Below, in pieces: positions 9,496-18,310 of a DNA stretch of 64,000 nt. Positions within the stretch are counted from its first letter, which is position 1. Every line of letters begins with the position of its first letter. The position numbers and the translations under genes were made by a program. This stretch comes from Chitinophagaceae bacterium. Lineage in GTDB: Bacteria; Bacteroidota; Bacteroidia; Chitinophagales; Chitinophagaceae. Under the pieces are notes generated by a model. The model was given only the letters and a program-made list of their open reading frames with translations, was not told where the DNA came from and made no database searches. The DNA is taken from assembly GCA_016720565.1 (NCBI GenBank), contig JADKKJ010000011.1:868001-932000 (forward strand), in the 5' to 3' direction.

Positions 9496-9798
9496 ATGAT
9501 GAAGCTGGCAGTGATGCATGTGGAGAAAGGTGAAGTGATAGTAGCTTCTCTCATCAGCGGGCATATTGAAGGTACCGGCAGGTACAAATTGCTCGCCAAG
9601 AAAAAAAAAGACGGTATGATCGAATGGGCCCATTTCACTGAGAGAGACAGTGGACTTAAGGAGAATGTGTACCGGGGTGAAGTGAGGAACGACGAAGAGT
9701 TAGGTCTGGTGATGGAGATCATGAACCGGCACCTGAAAAGGATCTTCGGCCTGCAGGCAGAAATGAAGCAAGGAGTTTGCGAGGTGAGAATGTTATAG
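9496..9798 (+). CDS. conserved-looking hypothetical protein
   Basis: A 100-residue (or 99, two ATGs in a row) basic, soluble protein starting MMKLAVMHVEKGEVIVASL. It contains a Lys run (LLAKKKKDGMIEW) and an amphipathic C-terminal helix (LVMEIMNRHLKRIFGL). No signal peptide, no membrane segment and no family I can name. It lies between divergently read uvrB (start at 9423) and nagA on the same strand, 56 bases before the latter. Real coding is supported by the sensible start with a purine-rich leader and by the shadow frame of uvrB ending here. Confidence 0.55.
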   Translation: MMKLAVMHVEKGEVIVASLISGHIEGTGRYKLLAKKKKDGMIEWAHFTERDSGLKENVYRGEVRNDEELGLVMEIMNRHLKRIFGLQAEMKQGVCEVRML

Positions 9799-9854
9799 TT
9801 GTTTTCGCAATGGCATAGGTAACAGTGGTTTTGATTCGGTATTTTTACCCGTCA

Positions 9855-10955
9855 ATGACCGGCACCTGTATTTATACCGCGAAAAGAATTTTTACCGGCC
9901 AGGAATGGCTGGATGACCATGCTGTGAAAACAGGGGAGGGCCGCATTTTGCAACTCATACCCTTGCGCGAATTGGGCTCTGCCCCGGTAGACCACCTTGG
10001 AGATTTTATTCTTGCGCCCGCATTTATCGATATCCAGATCTATGGAGCCGGAGGGAAATTGTTTTCCGTTTTCCCGGATACACGGGCATTACAAACATTA
10101 GTGGAACATAACCTGGAAGGAGGCACTAGCCTTTGCCTGCCTACCATGGCCACTAATGAAATAGCTGTATTCAGGTCCGGCATTGATGCCATCCGCGATT
10201 TTTGGCATGGTGGCGGAAAGGGCATCTATGGCATTCACCTGGAAGGCCCCTGGATAAATCCCCTCCGGAAAGGTGCTCACCTTGATAAATTCATTCATAG
10301 GCCCACACTGCAGGAGGTGAAAGAGTTGCTGGAATATGGAAAGGATGTAATAAAGATGATCACCCTGGCCCCGGAGCAATGCAGGGATGAAGTGATCAAT
10401 TATATACTTGAAAAGGGAATAAAAATAGCTGCAGGCCATAGCCATGCTGTATATTCCGAGGCTATTCATGGTTTCGACCTGGGAATTAAACTCGTCACTC
10501 ATTTGTTTAATGCGATGAGCCCCCTGCACCATCGTGATCCGGGACTGGCAGGTGCGGCCATGGATGATGAAAGGGTAATGGCCAGTATCATTCCTGATGG
10601 TATTCATGTAGACTTTGCCGCCTTACGTATTGCTAAAAAAGCCATGGGTGAAAGGCTTTTCGTTATTACCGATGCCGTTACTGAAACTTCGCGGGGAGCC
10701 TATCCGCATAAATACGCAGGAGATAAATATGAAGCGGATGGCATTCTTAGTGGTTCGGCATTAACCATGAGCCAGGCCCTTTTGAACCTTGTACAGAAAG
10801 CGGGCATTGAATTAGGAGAAGCATTGCGTATGTGTTCGCTTTATCCAGCCCGGGCCGTTGGAATAGATAATTATAGAGGAAGGATCAAAGAAGGATATGC
10901 AGGGGAAATGGTATTATTGAACAATAGCGGGGAATTTATCAAACTGATCAACTGA
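9855..10955 (+). CDS. nagA: N-acetylglucosamine-6-phosphate deacetylase
   Basis: A 366-residue amidohydrolase from the ATG at 9855 (a GTG at 9825 would add ten residues). It has FIDIQIYGAGG after the first strand, HLEGPWINP with the metal-binding Glu, AGHSHAVY and THLFNAMSPLHHRDPG with metal and substrate histidines, and FVITDAVTET with the catalytic Asp. NagA removes acetyl from GlcNAc-6-P to give glucosamine-6-P and acetate, feeding amino-sugar from chitin or cell wall into glycolysis. The stop overlaps the ATG of the next gene. A GH18 chitinase 4 kb away fits the same pathway. Confidence 0.85.
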   Translation: MTGTCIYTAKRIFTGQEWLDDHAVKTGEGRILQLIPLRELGSAPVDHLGDFILAPAFIDIQIYGAGGKLFSVFPDTRALQTLVEHNLEGGTSLCLPTMATNEIAVFRSGIDAIRDFWHGGGKGIYGIHLEGPWINPLRKGAHLDKFIHRPTLQEVKELLEYGKDVIKMITLAPEQCRDEVINYILEKGIKIAAGHSHAVYSEAIHGFDLGIKLVTHLFNAMSPLHHRDPGLAGAAMDDERVMASIIPDGIHVDFAALRIAKKAMGERLFVITDAVTETSRGAYPHKYAGDKYEADGILSGSALTMSQALLNLVQKAGIELGEALRMCSLYPARAVGIDNYRGRIKEGYAGEMVLLNNSGEFIKLIN

Positions 10956-12142
10956 TGAGAAAAAATGTACTGGTATTATTTTGTTTGCTTTTATTATCCC
11001 TGTCTGTTTTTTCTCAGGATAAACGTGCCCAATACCCATTTGGACTGCGAAACGCACAATTTGGGGTTAATGTAGGCTATATTAATTATCCGTTTACCCT
11101 TGATCAGGTTCAACCTGGTTTTACGGTAGAATCAGTAGGCGTTCCTCATCCTGCTGTGCGTATTGTTCTTTACGGAGGAAGTATCAATAAATATTTATCG
11201 GCGCGGGTTACCTATATGCGCCCGGTAAATTGGGTGGAATACCGCAATATCAATAACCAGCGGCTGACCAAGACCGTTTGGATGAATATTGCGGGCCTTA
11301 CGCTGAATGGGCAGTTTCCGCTTACAAAAAAGATCTCTGTTTCTGCGGAGGCGGGATTAGGCGTGATCACCAGAAATGGATTTGAGGTAGATAATAAACC
11401 CGTGATCACCAATGCCAATTATGGAACTGGGTTATTTGGCGGCGCCATTCAATATCACCTGAATAAAAAATGGGACCTGCAGATCAGCAGTGCATGGTCA
11501 CCAGAGAATAAAAAAGTTAAACAGCCCGCTACTTTTTTCCTGGGAGCCGGATTTAATTATTTCCTTCGTCCGCTAAGCGCCGAAAGGGTTAGTCTGGTAC
11601 AAAAGGCGGCGAAGAATTTTCCGAAGCAGACATTGATATTGGGTTTTACAAGCAATGCATTGGGATATGGGGTGAATAATGCGGTCTCCAAAGGACCGGT
11701 ACCAATATTCTGGGGGGGTGATGCTAAAGTTAAAATGGGTATCTCTGCTTCCTATCAACGAAATATCTTTCATACAAAAAAAGTATTTGCATTTGATTGG
11801 GCAGCAGGATTTGGTATCTGGAGAACCAGGGGCAATGAGAATTTTGTAACTATATCGCTGAATCCTGTACTTAGGTTCACAGCTATAAGGAAGCGATCGG
11901 CTGATTTTTTCCTGGAATATGCTGTAGCGGGCCCCAGTTTTATCAGCAAGGTGAAGCTGGATGATATTGAATTAGGAAGGAAATTCACCTTTCATGATTT
12001 TATGGGAATAGGAATGATTGCAGGTCCGGCAAGGAAGGTCTATGCCGGCATTCGCATCGCACATTATTCTAATGGAAATATTTTTCCGCAGAACGACGGG
12101 GTGATGATCCCGCTTACCTTCAATTTTGGTTACTGTTTTTAA
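10955..12142 (+). CDS. PagL-like lipid A deacylase (acyloxyacyl hydrolase) family outer-membrane protein
   Basis: A 395-residue protein with a signal peptide (MRKNVLVLFCLLLLSLSVFSQ). The C-terminal ~180 residues resemble PagL/acyloxyacyl hydrolase barrels: FTFHDFMGIGMIAG and, near residue 368, RIAHYSNGNIF, which supplies the His and Ser of the PagL triad. The usual Glu downstream is not obvious, as the following stretch reads QNDGVMIPLTF, so activity is uncertain. The N-terminal ~200 residues look like another beta-barrel-like repeat (AQFGVNVGYINYP, KWDLQISSAWSPEN), making it about twice PagL length. It starts inside the nagA stop codon (ATGA overlap), so the two are translationally coupled. 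Confidence 0.6.
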   Translation: MRKNVLVLFCLLLLSLSVFSQDKRAQYPFGLRNAQFGVNVGYINYPFTLDQVQPGFTVESVGVPHPAVRIVLYGGSINKYLSARVTYMRPVNWVEYRNINNQRLTKTVWMNIAGLTLNGQFPLTKKISVSAEAGLGVITRNGFEVDNKPVITNANYGTGLFGGAIQYHLNKKWDLQISSAWSPENKKVKQPATFFLGAGFNYFLRPLSAERVSLVQKAAKNFPKQTLILGFTSNALGYGVNNAVSKGPVPIFWGGDAKVKMGISASYQRNIFHTKKVFAFDWAAGFGIWRTRGNENFVTISLNPVLRFTAIRKRSADFFLEYAVAGPSFISKVKLDDIELGRKFTFHDFMGIGMIAGPARKVYAGIRIAHYSNGNIFPQNDGVMIPLTFNFGYCF

Positions 12143-12159
12143 CCGGTAACACCTGTATT

Positions 12160-12960
12160 TCAAAACAGACTTAGTTGCCTGCTGGGCCTGGTTTTCCCTT
12201 CCAGCATAAATAATTTCCCTGCTTCATAGCGACTGGCTACGACGATCTCTGTATTTCCTGCCCTTGACCTGAACATGGATTCTACCAGTTCAGGATGGTT
12301 ATTATTCTTAGAAAGATGGGAAAGTATCAGCATTTTCATTGCCGGCGAACGGTAATTCACAAATAGTTCCAGCGCCTGGTCATTGGAAAGATGACCCTCA
12401 TCACCCCGGATCCTTTGTTTCAGATGCCAGGGATAATCTCCGTTTTCCAGCATCTTTTCGCAGTAATTTGACTCAAGAAAGGCTGCATCACATTTACTGA
12501 AATAACGGATCACTCGTTTGCAGGGGAAGCCGATATCCGTAAGAACACCCAACCGGATGCCGAATGCGGATACTATGAAACTATGGGGATCTGCGGCATC
12601 ATGGTTCTTTCGAAAAGGCGTTATCTCCAGCTCTCCCAGCTCAATGGATCTGCCATGGGAAAATGGCCGCACCAGGTGTTCCTCCAGTGAAAATGGCAGG
12701 GAACTCAACGTTTTAGCTGTGATAAAAACGGGGAGGCGGTATTTTTTTACCAGTCCCGGAAGCCCATAAATATGGTCGGAATGCTCATGGGAAATAAAGA
12801 TGCCCCGGAGGTTTTCCATTGGTAAACCGAGGCTTTTCATGCGCTTTTCCGTCTCCCGGCAGCTAAGCCCGGCATCTATCAGCAGGCCTGTTTCATTAGT
12901 GCCGGCATAGTAGCAATTGGCATTACTGCCCGAATTCAGCGAGGAAAAATAAAGTGCCAT
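12160..12960 (-). CDS. MBL-fold metallo-hydrolase (YycJ/WalJ-like)
   Basis: A 266-residue metallo-beta-lactamase-fold protein. The zinc motif FISHEHSDHIYGL lies near residue 57 and further ligands are in NHDAADPHSF and LESNYCEKM. The opening YFSSLNSGSNANCYY is typical of the YycJ/WalJ branch, tied to DNA repair or cell-wall sensing in Firmicutes; in Bacteroidota the role is not established. It is cytoplasmic, with no signal peptide. The gene is single, convergent with the PagL-like gene and divergent from the SWIB gene. Confidence 0.8.
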   Translation of the reverse strand: MALYFSSLNSGSNANCYYAGTNETGLLIDAGLSCRETEKRMKSLGLPMENLRGIFISHEHSDHIYGLPGLVKKYRLPVFITAKTLSSLPFSLEEHLVRPFSHGRSIELGELEITPFRKNHDAADPHSFIVSAFGIRLGVLTDIGFPCKRVIRYFSKCDAAFLESNYCEKMLENGDYPWHLKQRIRGDEGHLSNDQALELFVNYRSPAMKMLILSHLSKNNNHPELVESMFRSRAGNTEIVVASRYEAGKLFMLEGKTRPSRQLSLF

Positions 12961-13084
12961 GGAACATCAAATGTAGCTAAACCCCGCATCTGAAGTGGAT
13001 CTAACAATGGATTTTCCCTATGAAAAACTTAAATTTCTGTGGAAAGAAAATATTGTAATCAGATGGTGGAAAATCAAAATACTC

Positions 13085-13092
13085 TATATTTG
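13085..13092 (+). promoter_or_regulatory. TAnnTTTG promoter -7 element (TATATTTG)
   Basis: Full match to the Bacteroidota -7 consensus TAnnTTTG, 62 bases before the SWIB ATG, implying a 5' leader of roughly 55 bases. No convincing -33 TTG was seen at 19 bases upstream. Confidence 0.5.
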
Positions 13093-13154
13093 GTTCCGAT
13101 ATGCGAATGGCATATCGAAAAAATTTTGAACACCCGTTAAATCTACAAATCAAC

Positions 13155-13547
13155 ATGGCAACGAAAAAAAAGAAAGCTGCTGCTAAAAAGCCAGCTCCGA
13201 AAAAAGCCGCTAAGAAAGCTGCTCCAAAGAAAGCCGCAAAAAAAGCTGCTCCTAAAAAAGCTGCTAAGAAAGCTGCTCCTAAGAAAAAATCAGCCCGCAA
13301 ACCAAACGCGGCATTCATGAAACCACTTACGCCTAGCGCAGCGCTGGCCGCAGTAGTAGGAAGCAAAGCTGTTCCTCGCACTGAAGTGGTTAAAAAGATC
13401 TGGGGCTACATCAAAGCCAACAAACTTCAGGACAGCAAGAACAGACGCATGATCAATGCGGATGACAAACTGAAAGTTGTATTCGGCGGAAAGAGCCAGG
13501 TATCTATGTTCGATATGGCAAAACATCTCGGCAAGCACCTGAGTTAA
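13155..13547 (+). CDS. SWIB/MDM2 domain protein with histone H1-like Lys/Ala/Pro tail
   Basis: A 130-residue protein from the ATG at 13155 (MATKKKKAAAKKPAPKK); the frame is open further upstream but the start fits the usual N-terminus. Residues 1-~55 consist of a repeated KKAAPKKA-type unit, like the tails of histone H1-like bacterial proteins. Residues ~58-130 form a SWIB domain (FMKPLTPSAALAAVVG, VVKKIWGYIKANKLQD, MFDMAKHLGKHL). SWIB domains in eukaryotes are in chromatin remodelling; in bacteria (Chlamydia, Bacteroidota) they are stand-alone or fused to such tails and are thought to act on DNA compaction. That role is inferred here. Confidence 0.85.
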   Translation: MATKKKKAAAKKPAPKKAAKKAAPKKAAKKAAPKKAAKKAAPKKKSARKPNAAFMKPLTPSAALAAVVGSKAVPRTEVVKKIWGYIKANKLQDSKNRRMINADDKLKVVFGGKSQVSMFDMAKHLGKHLS

Positions 13548-13568
13548 GACCAGCTTACCAAACAATTC

Positions 13569-13597
13569 AATGGGCTCTTATGGGCCCATTTTTATTT
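13569..13597 (+). terminator. rho-independent terminator of the SWIB gene
   Basis: AATGGGC pairs with GCCCATT over an eight-base loop and is followed by TTTATTTT. It ends at the stop codon of the convergent cupin gene. Confidence 0.8.
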
Positions 13598-14106
13598 TAC
13601 AACTCTTCCTGTTTGGTAAATGCGCGAAAGATGGAAGAATAAGCGGGAAACTTCAATGCAAGTTTTACAGGGTCCGCCATTTCGAAGTCCTGGAAATCAA
13701 AACCCGGAGAAACAGTACATCCGACAAAACTGAAAGCCCCGCCTTCCATGGTCCTGCTGGCAAACCAGCTATTGGCAGGAACTACATATTGAAAACATTG
13801 TCCTTTGCTGATTTCATTTCCCAAAACCACGCGGTCCATCTTGCCCTTTTCGCTAAGTATGAAGATCTCCAGCGGATCTCCTGTGTAAAAATGCCAGCAC
13901 TCATCGCTTTTGATACGATGGAAAGCGGAGAAATTATTTTTCTCCAGTAAAAAATAAATAGCGGTTGAGAATTCTCTGTTGCCGCCAAATCTTTCGGGCA
14001 ATGCAGTACCCGGGAAGATCTCATTGGACCGATAGGTCTCTTTGAACCAGCCGCCTTCAGGATGCGGCAGCATCAAATAGTATTTGATAAGTTCTTCTAC
14101 GGTCAT
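13597..14106 (-). CDS. cupin domain protein (DUF985 family)
   Basis: A 169-residue protein from the ATG at 14106 (MTVEELIKYYLMLPHPEGGW); an upstream in-frame ATG at 14136 is less likely since the family starts at the former. Conserved DUF985 features: HPEGGWFKETYRS, STAIYFLLEKNNFSAFHRIKSDE with the metal/ligand-facing His, WHFYTGDPLEIF, and GCTVSPGFDFQDFEMA near the end. The cupin barrel of this family resembles sugar epimerases, but no substrate is known. Cytoplasmic. It precedes, on the same strand, nothing but the SWIB terminator, and follows the GH18 chitinase gene by 48 bases. Confidence 0.85.
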   Translation of the reverse strand: MTVEELIKYYLMLPHPEGGWFKETYRSNEIFPGTALPERFGGNREFSTAIYFLLEKNNFSAFHRIKSDECWHFYTGDPLEIFILSEKGKMDRVVLGNEISKGQCFQYVVPANSWFASRTMEGGAFSFVGCTVSPGFDFQDFEMADPVKLALKFPAYSSIFRAFTKQEEL

Positions 14107-14153
14107 CAGGGTTGATTTCAATGTAAAATTAATCATTGATGGAGTAGGTAGGT

Positions 14154-15233
14154 CTACTGATGGGCCTGTTTCAGTTTTTCATAGATCAGTTCTATCAATC
14201 CCTCTTTTTCCTTATCCTGGGCCAGTTCCCAGAACATGATGCCGCCGAGATGTCGGTTTTTTATATACTTAACTTTTTCTGCCAGTGATCGCTGGTCATC
14301 AAATGTGGCAAAAAGCTTTTTGGCCGGATCATATCTCCAGGCCGCCTTTGCTTTTTTATCCCAGTAATAGTTGAATCCGGAGCTATCAGAAAAATAGTGG
14401 TTGAATTCTTTAAAGGCCACACCCCGGGTAAATTTTCCCGATTGGTAGAGGCCATGCGCTGTATCAGGAACCTCTCTCCACACCCTGCCATAAAACGCAG
14501 AACCCATGATCAGTTTACCGGAAGGGATATTTTTATTTAATAACCAGCTAATGGCCCGGTCGGCTGATTGAGCGGAATCCTTTCCACTATATAAAGGGGT
14601 ATGATGACCCGTTACCGTACTATATCCTCCCACAAGGTCATAACTCATAATATTTACCATATCGACCAATGGCATCACTGTTTTCCAGTCAACAGATCTT
14701 TCCAGGTAATCAATAAATCCACCTGCTGCAAAACTTAAAAGGAAACGATCACCCATTTCCGCCCTTAGTGAACGGATCAGCTCAGAAAAATTATCCCTGT
14801 CCTCAGGCTTGTAGGGATGGCCAGGGTATCCTTCGATAGCCGGGTATTCCCAATCCAGGTCAAGACCATCAATATGGTACTCCCTGAATAATTCCACGGT
14901 GGTACGGGCAAATGTTTTTCGCCGCGCATCGGTGGAAAACAGCTCAGAACAGGAATAGCAACCGCCCCAGCCTCCAATAGAGACCATGACCTTCAGCCCG
15001 GGGTTTTGTTTCTTAAGCGCCACAATGCCCATTAATGCCTTTCGCTGGTTTTCGTTGGCAAAACACAGCGTATCATTTTTTATCCGAAGGAAACTGAAGA
15101 TGATATGGGTGAGTTTATGTACCGGGTACCGGGCTACTACAGAATCACCGGAAGTGGTATAGGCTATGATCCGGTATTGTGGCCTTGCAGTAAGGGAGAT
15201 CAGTAAAAAAGCGAAGAACAGGATTCTTTTCAC
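14154..15233 (-). CDS. GH18 family chitinase-like glycosidase
   Basis: The best start is a GTG at 15233 giving a signal peptide (VKRILFFAFLLISLTARPQ) and 359 residues; the frame is open to an ATG at 15317 but that start would put the signal 28 residues in. Catalytic DxxDxDxE motif DGLDLDWEYP lies near residue 120, with MVSIGGWGGCYS before it and LVDMVNIMSYDL, GSAFYGRVW and GGIMFWELAQD after it. GH18 enzymes cut beta-1,4-GlcNAc links by substrate-assisted catalysis. It is single-domain and exported, with no chitin-binding module, and would supply chitooligosaccharides for the NagA pathway nearby. Confidence 0.85.
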   Translation of the reverse strand: MKRILFFAFLLISLTARPQYRIIAYTTSGDSVVARYPVHKLTHIIFSFLRIKNDTLCFANENQRKALMGIVALKKQNPGLKVMVSIGGWGGCYSCSELFSTDARRKTFARTTVELFREYHIDGLDLDWEYPAIEGYPGHPYKPEDRDNFSELIRSLRAEMGDRFLLSFAAGGFIDYLERSVDWKTVMPLVDMVNIMSYDLVGGYSTVTGHHTPLYSGKDSAQSADRAISWLLNKNIPSGKLIMGSAFYGRVWREVPDTAHGLYQSGKFTRGVAFKEFNHYFSDSSGFNYYWDKKAKAAWRYDPAKKLFATFDDQRSLAEKVKYIKNRHLGGIMFWELAQDKEKEGLIELIYEKLKQAHQ

Positions 15234-15339
15234 AGGGCAAATTAAGGAGATTCCGCAGGATACTAATACATGCCATGGCAATGCCTGCTTAGAAACCACG
15301 GCATTGGGAAGGGCCATTCATTTTAACTTAAAAAACAGG

Positions 15340-15942
15340 CTAACGTGCGCCGGAAAGTAATTTGGCGAGGTTGCTGAATGTGCCAAAAGGGCCTTTTTCT
15401 GCAAATGAATTCACTACCCATGCCGGTAAAGAACCTCCGGGATCAAGTTCAAGGGTGTAACTGATCTGAAGCTTATTGGGTGCAGGCGCAGTAACCTTCC
15501 AGTTGGCAATATAGAGGGGTACCCTCACTTTCGTTGGTATCTCCGGTATAATTCCTTTTTCCGCTCTTCCGGTCACCGTCATAAAATGAGGAAGGCTGTC
15601 TGTTTTGATCTGCAGATGTATCAGCACATCCCTGTTGGAAACAGGCCAGGGCATTTCTATTTCTGAATAATAAATGAAATCATAGGCAGTGATCTTTTTG
15701 ATCAGCCTGCAGAATTTATTGTGGTAGATCCACTTTGAAAACTCATCCACATTGGTAAGAACAGAAATAAGTTTGGCATAGGTACCTGGAATAGTGGCTT
15801 CCACCTTAACCAGCTTGAAAGAATTGTTTTTCGAATCAGCGGTATAGACTTTAATATTATCCTTGTCCTTTTCGAGTTTCCAATTTTGCGAAAGGACGGG
15901 ATGGCTCAGTAGTAATAATAGTGCAACTAATAACCGGTTCAT
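15340..15942 (-). CDS. secreted START-domain protein
   Basis: A 200-residue protein from the ATG at 15942 (MNRLLVALLLLLSHPVLSQ signal peptide); an in-frame ATG four codons upstream also exists. The mature part resembles START lipid-binding domains: NWKLEKDKDNIKVYTADS, DEFSKWIYHNKF, YYSEIEMPWPVSNRDVLIH, and the ending ISYTLELDPGGSLPAWVVN. START proteins bind hydrophobic ligands in a cavity; the bacterial exported forms have unknown ligands. It lies upstream of the GH18 gene in the same direction, 106 bases away. Confidence 0.8.
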   Translation of the reverse strand: MNRLLVALLLLLSHPVLSQNWKLEKDKDNIKVYTADSKNNSFKLVKVEATIPGTYAKLISVLTNVDEFSKWIYHNKFCRLIKKITAYDFIYYSEIEMPWPVSNRDVLIHLQIKTDSLPHFMTVTGRAEKGIIPEIPTKVRVPLYIANWKVTAPAPNKLQISYTLELDPGGSLPAWVVNSFAEKGPFGTFSNLAKLLSGAR

Positions 15943-15980
15943 AGCTTGTGCCATGAAATTAAGAAAGGAGAGGGAATTAT

Positions 15981-16080
15981 TTATTATTGATGACTAATTA
16001 TTAGGTTTACTATAACAGAAGTATCCCTATACTTAAAAATTTCCAGTCAGTATTAATCAATAATTAGTGATGAATAATTA
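15981..16080. repeat. inverted repeat in the gap between START and GH3 genes
   Basis: A 20-base arm around 15981-16000 (TTATTATTGATGACTAATTA) is matched imperfectly in inverted orientation by 16060-16080, which overlaps the GH3 stop codon. The arms are separated by about 60 bases of AT-rich sequence, so it could form a long imperfect hairpin. It may terminate the GH3 operon or be an intergenic repeat. Confidence 0.45.
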
Positions 16081-18306
16081 TTTCCCCCTTCCCCAAATGA
16101 TATTCTCCTTCCTAACCTCCGCAGAATTCCCACCCACCATGACCTGAAATTCTCCCGGCTCCCAGTCGTACTTCAGCTCATTATTATAAAATTTCAGGTC
16201 ATCCGTTCTTAGCCGGAAGGAAATGGTCTTTGTCTCACCGGCATTAAAGCTAATTCTTTTGAAGGCTTTCAGTTCTTTAACCGGTCTCACCACTGACCCT
16301 ACCAGGTCCCTGATATAAAGCTGTATCACCTCTGTGCCATTCCGATCCGATTTATTCGTAACAGGTATCTCAATGCTAAGGGTTTCATTGGCTTTTAAAT
16401 TCCTGCTGCTGAGCTTAAGTTCTCCGTATTCAAATTTTGAATAACTGAGCCCATACCCAAAAGGATATTGAGGATCGTTGTTCAGGTCTATGTAGGCCGA
16501 CACATAATTTCGGTCGCTGTCGCTAGATGCCGGCCTTCCAGTATTATAATGATTATAATAGATCGGCACCTGCCCTGCATTCCTGGGAAAACTCATGGGC
16601 AATTTTCCGCATGGATTGAAATCGCCAAATATTACATCCGCAATGGCATTGGCGCCTTTTGTTCCCAGCCACCAGGTATATACAATGGCCGGTATATGTT
16701 GAGAGGTCCAGTTAAATACCAATGGCCTTCCTGCACCGATCAATACTACCATAGGCTTTCCCAGTTCAGCGATCTGTTTGATGAGCTCTTCCTGTACACC
16801 GGGCAACTGAATATCGCTTCGGCTTTTAGCTTCTCCCGATTGATCGCGCCGCTCTCCTACATACATTACCACCATTTCTGACTTGCGTGCTGCTTCCATT
16901 GCTTCAGCAAATCCTTCACGGCTCATTCCCGTAATAGAGCAGCCTTGCGCATAATTGATAACAGCTCCCGCTTTCAGTTTTGATCTTACAGCATCATAAA
17001 GCGTAGGCACTCTCAATGAATCATCTTTCCAGTCATAACTCCAAAAACCCAAATGATCTTTATATGATTTTACCAATGGACCAATGAGGGCAATAGCGCC
17101 CAGTTCTTTTTTCAATGGCAAAAGGCCATGCTCATTTTTCAGTAGCACGATACTTTTACGTGCAATGTCCAGCGAAGCGTTCAGGTGTTCTTCGTTGTTC
17201 CATTCTCTTTCTTCTCTCGCCTTATTGCTGTATCGATAGGGATCATCAAACAAGCCCAGTTCAAATTTTTTGCGCAGAATTCTTTTTACCGCATCATCGA
17301 TGGCAGCGACTTTTACTCTCCCTTGTTTTACAAGGTTGGCTAAGTGACCAATATAACTGCGGCTCTCCATATCCATATCGGTCCCCGCTATGATGGATCT
17401 TTCGGCTGCTTCTTTATTGTTGGCCACATAGCCATGTTTGATCATTTCTCCTATACTTCCCCAGTCGCTTACTACAAAACCTTTAAAATTCCATTGGCCC
17501 TTTAACACATCCCGAAGTATATATTTATTGGCGGAAGCAGGGATCCCATTAATATCATTGAATGAATTCATCAATGTGGCTACACCAGCATCTACAGTTG
17601 CTTTAAATGGTGGCAGATAGGTTTCATGCAGTTGTCTCAAACTCATATCTACACTGTTATAGTCCCGGCCACCTACTGCGGCGCCATAGGCTGCGAAATG
17701 TTTGGCGCAGGCCATAATGGAACTGGTATCACCTAATCCTTTTCCCTGGAAGCCTTTTACCTGGGCAACTGCTATCAATGTTCCGAGATAAGTATCTTCT
17801 CCGGCACCTTCCATCACTCTTCCCCAGCGTGGGTCACGCGCAACATCTACCATAGGGGCAAAGGTCCAGTGAATACCCTGTGCCGATGCTTCAATAGCCG
17901 CAATGCGAGCAGATCTTTCAATAGCCTCCAGGTCCCAGCTCGCCGCTTCTGCCAATGGGATCGGGAATATGGTTCGATAGCCATGGATCACATCCTGTCC
18001 GAATAATAAAGGGATCCTTAATCTTGATCTCATGGCCAGTTCCTGCAATACACGGGTATGTTCAACGCCGGTAACATTCAGCATGGAACCTACTTTTCCG
18101 GCAATGATCTGTTCCTGTTTATCACCTGCTTTTGTTATGGGCCCCGTGGCTTCCCAATCGCCATTATACTGGTTCAACTGCCCGATCTTTTCTTCCAGGG
18201 TCATTAGCCTTAAAACAGAATCTACTTTTCGGTCGATCCTGTTTGTTTGCGCCAGGACGGATACCAATAAACTACATGTGGCCAGCGATAATAATAATTT
18301 TTTCAT
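16078..18306 (-). CDS. bglX: GH3 beta-glucosidase (BglX-like), copy 1
   Basis: A 742-residue exported enzyme (signal MKKLLLSLATCSLLVSVLAQ). The GH3 N-terminal barrel carries RIPLLFGQDVIHGYRTIFP, KHFAAYGA and the nucleophile Asp in GFVVSDWGSIGE near residue 280. The C-terminal alpha/beta sandwich and a fibronectin III-like domain (ELKAFKRISFNAGETKTISF) complete the BglX layout at normal length. It releases glucose from the non-reducing ends of beta-glucan oligosaccharides in the periplasm. It lies 4 bases after the second GH3 gene in the same operon. The two are about half identical by eye, so they are old paralogs, probably with different linkage preference. Confidence 0.9.
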   Translation of the reverse strand: MKKLLLSLATCSLLVSVLAQTNRIDRKVDSVLRLMTLEEKIGQLNQYNGDWEATGPITKAGDKQEQIIAGKVGSMLNVTGVEHTRVLQELAMRSRLRIPLLFGQDVIHGYRTIFPIPLAEAASWDLEAIERSARIAAIEASAQGIHWTFAPMVDVARDPRWGRVMEGAGEDTYLGTLIAVAQVKGFQGKGLGDTSSIMACAKHFAAYGAAVGGRDYNSVDMSLRQLHETYLPPFKATVDAGVATLMNSFNDINGIPASANKYILRDVLKGQWNFKGFVVSDWGSIGEMIKHGYVANNKEAAERSIIAGTDMDMESRSYIGHLANLVKQGRVKVAAIDDAVKRILRKKFELGLFDDPYRYSNKAREEREWNNEEHLNASLDIARKSIVLLKNEHGLLPLKKELGAIALIGPLVKSYKDHLGFWSYDWKDDSLRVPTLYDAVRSKLKAGAVINYAQGCSITGMSREGFAEAMEAARKSEMVVMYVGERRDQSGEAKSRSDIQLPGVQEELIKQIAELGKPMVVLIGAGRPLVFNWTSQHIPAIVYTWWLGTKGANAIADVIFGDFNPCGKLPMSFPRNAGQVPIYYNHYNTGRPASSDSDRNYVSAYIDLNNDPQYPFGYGLSYSKFEYGELKLSSRNLKANETLSIEIPVTNKSDRNGTEVIQLYIRDLVGSVVRPVKELKAFKRISFNAGETKTISFRLRTDDLKFYNNELKYDWEPGEFQVMVGGNSAEVRKENIIWGRGK

Positions 18307-18310
18307 GCTA

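Noticed and set aside
9424..9633. Seventy-codon upstream extension of the UvrB frame
   Set aside because: It has no UvrB similarity, and the normal UvrB start MSFKLHTSYSAAG lies at 9423.
13001..13381. Minus-strand frame rich in Ala/Phe/Gly opposite the SWIB gene
   Set aside because: It is the mirror of the Lys/Ala codon repeat on the plus strand.
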